A stretch of DNA of 64,000 nucleotides, taken from assembly GCF_000698555.1 (NCBI RefSeq), contig NZ_JFHE01000001.1, positions 124,001 through 188,000 on the forward strand, given 5' to 3'. The DNA is from Caballeronia grimmiae. GTDB taxonomy: Bacteria; Pseudomonadota; Gammaproteobacteria; Burkholderiales; Burkholderiaceae. Each line of letters opens with the position of its first letter. Within the stretch, counting starts at the first letter, position 1. The notes beneath the pieces were generated by a model. The model ran no database searches. It was not told the DNA's origin and saw only the letters and a program-made list of their open reading frames with translations. This document shows positions 58,368 to 64,000 of the stretch, in pieces. A program made the translations under genes and the position numbers.

Positions 58368-58952
58368 ATGATGCGTCGCATAGCGGTTGTCGGAGACAAA
58401 CTCGACAACGATGGCGAAATTTGCTCCTACGAAGGACCGCAATTTCTCGTTCACGGACATCAAGCCGCACTCATCGGCGGCGAGGCTTACTGCCCGGTCT
58501 GCGAAACGATCGGATACATCGCCAAGGACGGCGGGCCGCGTCGTATGAACCTCTTCATCAGCGAGATTGCAGCGCACGACGACGTGGTTGTGTGCGGATG
58601 CTCCGAGCATCCGCGCATCTTCGCCGTGCTTGCAGGTGAGGCTTGGTATGACGACATGGCCGAGACGCTCGGAAGCATCGGCACGCGTGGAACGAAGAAC
58701 GGCAGCGCACCGATATCAAGTTTGGCCGAGTCAACAAGAGGTAACGCGCGGTTTGATGAACAAATACGTGCCAGTGCGTCCAGCGTAAGTCTGGAAGGCT
58801 ATCCGTACCTAATCGAAATGGCAGACGGTCGCATGTTCTCTGGCTGCGTCGAGTCGGGCGGCGCGCTGCCCCGCATGATGACCGGCGACAACGCCAGCGA
58901 ATACACCGTGTACTGGGGCGATGATGCCCTTGAAAAATCGAACGAGAATTAA
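58368..58952 (+). CDS. PAAR-domain protein (T6SS spike tip)
   Basis: A 194-residue protein with an N-terminal PAAR domain (about 1-90: IAVVGDKLDNDG, FLVHGHQAALIGGEAYCPVC, DDVVVCGCSEHPRIFA), which caps the VgrG spike of type VI secretion systems and carries effectors. The following 100 residues are a linker and a small domain ending YTVYWGDDAL, often seen in Burkholderiaceae PAAR proteins. The paired ATGs at 58368/58371 are the likely start. The Tae4 effector gene begins 3 bases after its stop, so this PAAR protein probably delivers that effector. Confidence 0.88.
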   Translation: MMRRIAVVGDKLDNDGEICSYEGPQFLVHGHQAALIGGEAYCPVCETIGYIAKDGGPRRMNLFISEIAAHDDVVVCGCSEHPRIFAVLAGEAWYDDMAETLGSIGTRGTKNGSAPISSLAESTRGNARFDEQIRASASSVSLEGYPYLIEMADGRMFSGCVESGGALPRMMTGDNASEYTVYWGDDALEKSNEN

Positions 58953-58955
58953 CCG

Positions 58956-59543
58956 ATGCCAAACAAACCAACCAAAGTGCGGACCAATCTAACGCCGAAC
59001 TCCGTCAAGACGGTGCAGTTGAAAGCAGTGACCTTTCAAGAACTGTGGGACAACTATCCAAGCGGCAACCCATACGACAATCCCGCTTACGACAACCAAT
59101 GCGCAATTCGCATGAGCGTGGCGTTCCATCGGGTTGGAGTAGAGATGAAATCGTTCTCGGAGAAGGTGCTCAAGCCCCTGCTGGGGAAAAAAGGTATCGG
59201 TCGCATTATATTGAGCGGGAAAGCAACCGCCACCCGCGCGAATGAGCTTGGTGAATGGCTCAAGCTCCAACCAGTTGCGGGAATTGGGAAACCTGAGAAC
59301 ATCACCGGTACAGATTGGCTATCCCGCGTGAAAGGCCGAACAGGCATCATTATGTTCGATGGCTATTGGACGCGCGGCAGCGAGTCAGACGCGAACGCAA
59401 GCGGTGGTCACATCGACCTGTGGAACGGCGCAAAGATGACGGGATTTGGAACCGGTATCCGAGTTGACTGGAACATTGTCATTCCGGGAGTATGTTCCGA
59501 CTTCCGAAATTCCAAGACCATTCTATTTTTTCCAGTGAAATGA
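58956..59543 (+). CDS. tae4: Type VI secretion amidase effector Tae4
   Basis: A 195-residue effector of the Tae4 family (NlpC/P60-like), which cuts the D-Glu-mDAP bond of peptidoglycan in the periplasm of rival cells. LWDNYPSGNPYDNPAYDNQCAIRMSVA has the catalytic Cys49, and GRTGIIMFDGYW ... ASGGHIDLWNG supplies His152 and Asp154. It has no signal peptide, as expected for T6SS cargo. It follows the PAAR gene by 3 bases and its TGA overlaps the ATG of a tiny membrane-protein gene (ATGA). No classic Tai4 immunity gene is adjacent. Confidence 0.92.
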   Translation: MPNKPTKVRTNLTPNSVKTVQLKAVTFQELWDNYPSGNPYDNPAYDNQCAIRMSVAFHRVGVEMKSFSEKVLKPLLGKKGIGRIILSGKATATRANELGEWLKLQPVAGIGKPENITGTDWLSRVKGRTGIIMFDGYWTRGSESDANASGGHIDLWNGAKMTGFGTGIRVDWNIVIPGVCSDFRNSKTILFFPVK

Positions 59544-59752
59544 AGCTCTTCCGAATTGTTTGCGGCGTAGTTGTCGGCGCAGTTGCAGCGACGATCCTTT
59601 CGTGGGGCGGACTTTATTTGTTGGGCATGGCGAGAGGCCCGGGAAGTTTGTTTGATACAAACCCTGACGCGGCGAATCGTTTCTTTGCAATATGGTTTGT
59701 GCTGGCTGCCCTTGCTTCCGTCGTCGGCGGGTTCAGGGCGTCGCGTTGCTAA
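59540..59752 (+). CDS. Two-helix small membrane protein, candidate Tae4 immunity
   Basis: A 70-residue protein with two predicted membrane helices (about 4-29 and 46-64) and a connecting loop MARGPGSLFDTNPDAANRFF. The ATG overlaps the tae4 stop (ATGA), so translation is coupled to the effector, as expected of an immunity gene. It does not resemble the all-helical periplasmic Tai4 protein, which is about 110 residues. Codon use is more AT-rich than in the core genes. The immunity role is inference from position. Confidence 0.65.
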   Translation: MKLFRIVCGVVVGAVAATILSWGGLYLLGMARGPGSLFDTNPDAANRFFAIWFVLAALASVVGGFRASRC

Positions 59753-59867
59753 CGCTGGTACGGTCCGCTTGTCAGCGGGCTATTGCTCCCGCTCTCTGCC
59801 TGCGGCATTGGCCTGCAGATCTCTACTTTGAGCTGCCGCAGGCAAACGCGATTTTCTGCGCAATAAG

Positions 59868-60089
59868 ATGAAGAGCGCGCTTATGTACACCGGATTATTC
59901 GTCGTTGGCGCACTCATCGCGGGATTAACGAGTTTGTACATCGCATTGCCGAATTTGACCACACCGTGCGGTGATGAGTGCGGCGCTCGCGCCCTGATGA
60001 CAGCACTTCAATGCGCGCTGGGCGGCGCGTTGATTTTCGTGTTGGGCGGTGTTCTCCTGATCCGGAATCGACGTCGAGACCAAAGTTAA
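59868..60089 (+). CDS. Second two-helix small membrane protein
   Basis: A 73-residue protein with helices at about 5-27 and 43-64, joined by a loop containing two Cys residues (LPNLTTPCGDECGARAL), and a basic tail RNRRRDQS that should be cytoplasmic. If so, the loop faces the periplasm, where Tae4 acts. It lies 115 bases after the first small membrane gene. Together they may form the immunity set, or this one may be a relic of another effector-immunity pair. No family recognised. Confidence 0.6.
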   Translation: MKSALMYTGLFVVGALIAGLTSLYIALPNLTTPCGDECGARALMTALQCALGGALIFVLGGVLLIRNRRRDQS

Positions 60090-60324
60090 GGAATCCGTTC
60101 GCAGAGGCATCACCCAAGCGATGGTTCTGCCTACCTTCGATCAATTGCAGCCGGCGCGACGCGTCGCCGGTCATCATTCGAATGACCGGTTCGTGTTGTC
60201 TCAGCCGAAAGCAACAAATTGTTCACGTCTTCGAATCAATTGCAATTGGTGGCGCTCTGCTTCAAAAGGACCGGGCGAACATCGATTCGATTTGCCTACA
60301 CAGCGCCTACACGAAGCCCCGAAA

Positions 60325-60353
60325 ACAAAAAGCCCAGTCACACGGACTGGGCT
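60325..60353 (-). terminator. Rho-independent terminator after tRNA-Arg
   Basis: On the minus strand AGCCCAGTCC / GACTGGGCT with a short loop, followed by TTTTTG. It lies about 17 bases past the tRNA 3' end. Confidence 0.9.
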
Positions 60354-60369
60354 AACTGATTGATTCCCT

Positions 60370-60446
60370 TGGCCCGCCCTACACGATTCGAACGTGTGAC
60401 CTACGGCTTAGAAGGCCGTTGCTCTATCCAACTGAGCTAAGGGCGG
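60370..60446 (-). tRNA. tRNA-Arg (UCU)
   Basis: On the minus strand, acceptor CCGCCCT pairs with AGGGCGG, D-arm GCTC...GAGC, anticodon stem ACGGC / GCCGT with loop CTTCTAA (anticodon TCT, reading AGA), T-arm ACACG-TTCGAAT-CGTGT, discriminator G, and an encoded CCA end. All arms pair perfectly by eye. The 3' end faces the accessory island at lower coordinates. Confidence 0.96.
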
Positions 60447-60508
60447 GTATGGCGCAGCAGAGAACCCGGGATTTTACCTCATCCTCCCTGCCGCGCGTCT
60501 AGCCGTCG

Positions 60509-61339
60509 TCACGCCGGCTGGGCGTGCGTCATGAACCAGCCAAGAAAGAACACACCCGCGATCACGCAATACACGCCGAACGACGCCAGCTTGCCGTGGC
60601 CTTCGAAGTAGCGCATCAGGAACCGCACGCTCAGATAAGCCGCAATGCCCGTCAGCACGCCGCCCAGCAACGCATCGGACAGTTGCCCCGGCGCGTGAAA
60701 GAGCTTCGGCAGTTCCAGCACGCCCGCCGCGAAAATGATCGGCGTGCCGAGCAAAAACGAAAACTCCGCCGCCGCTTCCGCCGTCAGGCCCGCGCCGACG
60801 CCCGCGATCATCGTCAGGCCGCTGCGCGAGAAGCCCGGAATCAGTGCGCCAATCTGCGCCAGCCCGACGAGAAACGCCTGCTTGAACGTGAGCTTCTCCG
60901 GCGCACGCGATGCACGATTGCGTTGCAAACGATCGCCCACCCACAACAGCACGCCATTGACGATCAACGCCGCCGAAACGATCCGCAAGTCGTGAAAGAT
61001 CGTCTCGAGCCGCTTTTCGAGCACGAGGCCCACGATGCCGGTCGGGATCGTGCCGATGATGAGCGCCCACATCATGTGGCCATCGTCGTTGCGGCGACCG
61101 CCGAGCGATGCGAACCAGCCGCCGATCAGCGCAATCCAGCGCTTGCGAAAATACCAGAGCAGCGCGACCGCCGTGCCGAGATGCAGCGCAACCAGAAACG
61201 GCAGCAGCTGCGGCGCATGCTTGTCGATATGCATCCCGATCACGCCGGGCACGAGCAACGTATGGCCCAGACTGCTGACCGGAAATAGTTCGGTCACGCC
61301 CTGAAGCACACTGAGAAAAACGAGAAACCAGAGAGTCAC
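60509..61339 (-). CDS. uppP: Undecaprenyl-diphosphatase
   Basis: A 276-residue inner-membrane enzyme (BacA/UppP) that recycles undecaprenyl pyrophosphate to the lipid carrier for peptidoglycan synthesis and gives bacitracin tolerance. [18 protein letters not shown] holds the catalytic Glu and the P-S-S motif (LGH here, where SGH is commoner), and [13 protein letters not shown] the second motif with the catalytic Arg. About 8 helices are seen. ATG at 61339 gives the standard length. Confidence 0.94.
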   Translation of the reverse strand: MTLWFLVFLSVLQGVTELFPVSSLGHTLLVPGVIGMHIDKHAPQLLPFLVALHLGTAVALLWYFRKRWIALIGGWFASLGGRRNDDGHMMWALIIGTIPTGIVGLVLEKRLETIFHDLRIVSAALIVNGVLLWVGDRLQRNRASRAPEKLTFKQAFLVGLAQIGALIPGFSRSGLTMIAGVGAGLTAEAAAEFSFLLGTPIIFAAGVLELPKLFHAPGQLSDALLGGVLTGIAAYLSVRFLMRYFEGHGKLASFGVYCVIAGVFFLGWFMTHAQPA

Positions 61340-61586
61340 GCGACGGTCCTTGTCGTGAAGAGGAGAGAGGACGCGCCGCAGCCGCTTCCCGATTCAAAAG
61401 CGTCGAGGAAGGGCTAAAGAAATGGTGCAGCGCGCAAGCCGGACCCGATTATGCCTAGGGGCAAATGGACCGCCAAGCGCTATGCGCACACAAGAAGACG
61501 CCGACAGCAAACCGTCGGCGAAAGAGAAAATACCTGCAAGCAAATACAAAGGAAAACGAAAGAATCGCAATGACTCGCGATCTGAA

Positions 61587-61673
61587 TCAGCCCTTGAGCT
61601 TATAGAGGAAGACTGCCGTGCTCGCGCCGAAGAGGCCGAACATCGCAACGCCCATCGCCATCGCCAGATCCAT
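61587..61673 (-). CDS. Candidate 28-residue single-helix membrane protein
   Basis: The frame starting at ATG 61673 encodes MDLAMAMGVAMFGLFGASTA followed by VFLYKLKG: one hydrophobic helix with a basic end. CAGGAG lies 6 bases before the ATG, a good ribosome site. A longer in-frame start at 61829 has no such site and poor coding character. Such tiny single-helix proteins often serve as subunits of membrane complexes; no partner is evident here. The surrounding 61340-61865 gap shows nothing else. Confidence 0.5.
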   Translation of the reverse strand: MDLAMAMGVAMFGLFGASTAVFLYKLKG

Positions 61674-61865
61674 ACCGACTCCTGTCCGTCTGATTCCCAA
61701 CATTCGGAGGATATAACAACACATTGCATTTCCCTTCGAAAGTCGCAATTTCCCGCAGAGGGTTTCTCCGCATGAAAAAGCGAGGCAGAATCGGCGGATC
61801 CCGTAACCAGTCGCCGGCTCAATCCTCAAGCCGCGCGCCGCCCTTCGACGGAGTGCGTTGCCACC

Positions 61866-62777
61866 ATGTCATCCGAGAAAGACATCATCGAAATCGAGCG
61901 CGACGGCGCCGTCATCCAGCTCGCGCCCCACGCGGGCGGCCGGCTCATGACCTGGCGCGTCGGCGGCGAACCGGTCATCCACTGGCCCGATCCGCTCGAT
62001 GACGCCGCCTGGTCGAACGCAGCCAAAATCCGCGGCGGCAATCCGTTGCTGTTCCCCTTCCTCGGGCGGCATTTCGTCGATGGCGAAATCGGCAAATGGC
62101 GCGATGCGGACGGCGTCGTCCATTCGCTGCCGACACATGGCTTCGCGCGCAACCTGCCCTTCTCCGCCACGCGCGATGCCGACGGACACGGCTTGCGCAT
62201 GACGCTCGTCGACAGCGACGCGACCCGCGAAGGCTATCCGTTTGCGTTTCGCTTCGAAGCGGCATACCGCCTCGTCGATGCGACCACGCTCGAAGTCGAG
62301 CTCACCACGTCGAATCCCGGCGAAGTCGCGTTGCCGTACTACACGGGACATCACTTCTACTTTCATCTGCCGCACGCCCAGCGCGGCGAGAGCAGCGTGG
62401 AGCTGCCGCGCACCGAACGGCGGCGGCAACGTGCGGACGGCTCGATCACCGAAGCCGAACCGGGCGCGCCGCGATACGCGCTGAGCGACGACAGCATCAT
62501 CGATTGTTTTCATTGCCTCACAGGACCCTCCGATGAACCGGTGCGGCTCGTGACGCCCGGCCTCAAACGCGTCGTCAGCTTCGAACTGCATCAGCCGGAT
62601 TCGGTGCCGTGGCATGCCGTCACCACGTGGACCGAGTCCGACACGGCGGACTTCTATTGCGTCGAACCGTGGACCGGCCTCCCCGACGCCATCCATAACG
62701 GGCGCGGGCTGCGCTGGCTTGCGCCCGGCAAGACGGAGACCGCGTTGCTGAGGCTCGTCGTCACCCCGACGGCGTAA
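61866..62777 (+). CDS. Aldose 1-epimerase-family protein
   Basis: A 303-residue protein of the galactose-mutarotase/YeaD fold. GGNPLLFPFLGRHFVDGEIG, THGFARNLPFSATRDADGHG and YTGHHFYFHLP with its His residues match the family's active-site segments, as does the late CVEPWTGLPDAI. It would interconvert anomers of a hexose or hexose-6-phosphate; the exact sugar is unknown. It stands alone between the small gene and the LysM/M23 gene. Confidence 0.9.
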   Translation: MSSEKDIIEIERDGAVIQLAPHAGGRLMTWRVGGEPVIHWPDPLDDAAWSNAAKIRGGNPLLFPFLGRHFVDGEIGKWRDADGVVHSLPTHGFARNLPFSATRDADGHGLRMTLVDSDATREGYPFAFRFEAAYRLVDATTLEVELTTSNPGEVALPYYTGHHFYFHLPHAQRGESSVELPRTERRRQRADGSITEAEPGAPRYALSDDSIIDCFHCLTGPSDEPVRLVTPGLKRVVSFELHQPDSVPWHAVTTWTESDTADFYCVEPWTGLPDAIHNGRGLRWLAPGKTETALLRLVVTPTA

Positions 62778-62890
62778 CGCGCACGCGAAGCCATGCCGGC
62801 GTTCTGTCGGACGAAACCCGAAACGGTAGAATCCTGCGTTTCGATCCGCCGGGCCAACGGTTGTCCGGCGGCGCTTTGCGAGGTCAGGTT

Positions 62891-63631
62891 TTGCGTAAAA
62901 GAAGTCGACTGTTCGTCTGCGCGTTGCTCACCGCCGCGCTCACCGCCTGCGGCTCCGGACCGGTCGCGCCGGGGTTCTACCGCGTGCAGCGGGGCGATAC
63001 GCTGCTCAAGATCGCGCGTGACAATCGCACGTCGGTCAAGAACATCACGCGCTGGAACGGGCTCGCGAATCCGGATGCAATCGAAGTCGGGCAAGTGCTG
63101 CGCATCGAACCGCCCGCCGGCAGCGCCGCAGCGGCGGGCCGTTCCAGCGGTTCGATCGGTGCCGGCGGTTCCAGCGGTTCCAGCGGTGCGGGCGGTGCCG
63201 GCGGTTCCAGCGCGGCCAGGAGCGACGCCGCAGCCGACGCGCGCGCATCCAGCACACCCGCTCCCGCCATGGCGATGTCCTGGCCCGCGCAAGGCACGGT
63301 GATTCGCGGCTTCGACGGCAAGAACTCGAAGGGGATCGACATCGCGAATGCGGCGGGCACGCCGGTCGTCGCGGCGGCGGCGGGCAACGTTGTCTACGCG
63401 GGCAACGGCTTGCGCGGCTATGGGAACATGTTGATCGTGAAGCACAACGACGACTATCTGACCGCCTACGCCCACAACAAGACGCTGCTGGTCAAGGAAG
63501 GTCAGACCGTGCAGAAGGGACAGCAGATCGCCGAAATGGGCGACACGGACAGCGATCGCACGATGCTGCATTTCGAAGTGCGCTACATGGGCCGTTCAAC
63601 GGACCCGTCGCGTTATCTGCCGCCGCGCTGA
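62891..63631 (+). CDS. LysM-M23 peptidase-like lipoprotein (NlpD type)
   Basis: A 246-residue lipoprotein (signal CALLTAALTAC-GSG), with a LysM domain (FYRVQRGDTLLKIARDNRTSVKNITRWNGLANPDAIEVGQVLRI), a Gly/Ser-rich linker coded by GGTTCCAGC-like repeats, and a C-terminal M23 domain. In the M23 part GKNSKGIDIANAAGTPVVAAAAGNVVYAG and NKTLLVKEGQTVQKGQ are clear, but the zinc-binding His set is incomplete (KGIDI in place of HxGxD), so it is probably an amidase activator like NlpD. TTG at 62891 after GAGGT is the likely start. Confidence 0.85.
   Translation: MRKRSRLFVCALLTAALTACGSGPVAPGFYRVQRGDTLLKIARDNRTSVKNITRWNGLANPDAIEVGQVLRIEPPAGSAAAAGRSSGSIGAGGSSGSSGAGGAGGSSAARSDAAADARASSTPAPAMAMSWPAQGTVIRGFDGKNSKGIDIANAAGTPVVAAAAGNVVYAGNGLRGYGNMLIVKHNDDYLTAYAHNKTLLVKEGQTVQKGQQIAEMGDTDSDRTMLHFEVRYMGRSTDPSRYLPPR
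63143..63212 (+). repeat. GGTTCCAGC-type repeats coding a Gly/Ser linker
   Basis: Repeated GGTTCCAGCGG and GGTGCCGGC units within the LysM/M23 gene encode the flexible linker between its two domains. The unit length is mostly 9 bases, so copy changes would keep the frame. Confidence 0.75.
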
Positions 63632-63659
63632 ACGCGTGACGGCGTTCTAAGGAAGAGGA

Positions 63660-63989
63660 ATGAGATTGGCGAAGAAGATGAACACAGCCGCGATGTTCGC
63701 GGTGTTGGCCGCTGCCGCCTCGATCGCGACGCTGGGCGGCTGCGCCCACAACGCGACGATGACTTACCTGCCCTCGGGCGATACCGGTTTCGCCATCAAC
63801 TGCAGCGGAGGTGACGCCAGCACGAGCTGGGCGGCCTGCTACAAGCAGGCGGGCGAAGTATGCGGCGCGTACGGCTACGACGTGATCTCGAAGGACGCCG
63901 ACAGCGGCGCGACTGCGGGCGGATCGGTGGCGGGCATCTTCGGTGCGAACATCAAGAATCGTTCGATGGTGATTCGCTGCAAGCAGTGA
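63660..63989 (+). CDS. Small lipoprotein of unknown function
   Basis: A 109-residue protein with a lipobox (IATLGGC-AHN). The mature part has four Cys residues (INCSGG, WAACYKQAGEVCGAYGYDVI, IRCKQ) that could form two disulfides, and SGGDASTSWAACYKQAGEVC is a pattern frequent in conserved proteobacterial lipoproteins. ATG at 63660 follows AAGGAAGAGG. It lies 28 bases after the LysM/M23 gene on the same strand and may share its transcript. Confidence 0.82.
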   Translation: MRLAKKMNTAAMFAVLAAAASIATLGGCAHNATMTYLPSGDTGFAINCSGGDASTSWAACYKQAGEVCGAYGYDVISKDADSGATAGGSVAGIFGANIKNRSMVIRCKQ

Positions 63990-64000
63990 CGCCTGAAGGC

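Noticed and set aside
59540-59752. Assignment as Tai4
   Set aside because: Tai4 is a periplasmic all-helical protein of about 110 residues with a signal peptide; this is a 70-residue two-helix membrane protein.
60370-60390. Duplicate of the tRNA-Arg 3' end as an attachment site
   Set aside because: I looked for the T-arm and acceptor sequence at the left edge of the island (56.6-57.3 kb) and found none.

Overview
The window is high-GC DNA from a beta-proteobacterium of the Burkholderiaceae, most likely the Paraburkholderia/Caballeronia group. This rests on protein character (PrpE, the iol set, a CIO-type bd oxidase, DUF4126 and DUF2090 proteins) and on dispersed palindromic repeats typical of those genomes; no rRNA or species marker is present. 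Most of it is ordinary chromosome with short gaps, many ATGA start/stop overlaps and several Rho-independent terminators.

Layout. 1-6.6 kb: a DUF4126 membrane protein behind a 7 x 49-bp repeat array; a guanidinium exporter (gdx/sugE) preceded by a two-hairpin guanidine-II riboswitch; cyanide-insensitive-type bd oxidase (cioAB); a small membrane protein; a peroxiredoxin; a degenerate EAL-HDOD protein. 7-15.5 kb: a GGDEF-EAL protein and an HDOD protein, which with the previous gene form a c-di-GMP/HDOD cluster; then a 1.2-kb repeat-rich gap holding a 163-bp inverted repeat; a chemotaxis receptor; a fosmidomycin-type MFS exporter. 15.6-25.9 kb: prpE; a two-gene unit of unknown function whose promoter spacer is filled by a Fur box; uvrD-mtnN; valS; galU; a TusA-like protein.

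25.9-37.8 kb is a complete-looking myo-inositol unit: an RpiR regulator and two Gfo/Idh/MocA dehydrogenases on the minus strand, and divergently an FrcBCA-like sugar ABC transporter, iolC fused to DUF2090, iolD, iolE and iolB. iolA is not in the window. 37.8-42.9 kb is a six-gene minus-strand operon (Fe-alcohol dehydrogenase, thioesterase, livH-M-G-F) without a binding protein. 42.9-56.6 kb holds housekeeping and envelope genes: ltaE, alaS, a class III CoA-transferase, an OsmB-like lipoprotein, glnS, an amino-acid binding protein, a Nudix hydrolase, a di-haem peroxidase, a phosphoesterase and a receiver-like protein with a TTG start.

56.6-60.4 kb is the accessory part: lower-GC DNA on the 3' side of a tRNA-Arg(UCU) gene. 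It carries a type VI secretion PAAR protein followed by a Tae4-type peptidoglycan amidase, whose stop codon overlaps a tiny two-helix membrane protein; a second two-helix membrane protein follows. Both are candidate immunity factors. Divergently lies a toxin-tail-like gene that appears to have a 2-bp frameshift near its 3' end. No T6SS structural genes are in the window, so this is an orphan effector island. 60.4-64 kb returns to core genes: uppP, a candidate 28-residue membrane protein, an aldose-1-epimerase-like gene, a LysM/M23 lipoprotein and a small lipoprotein.
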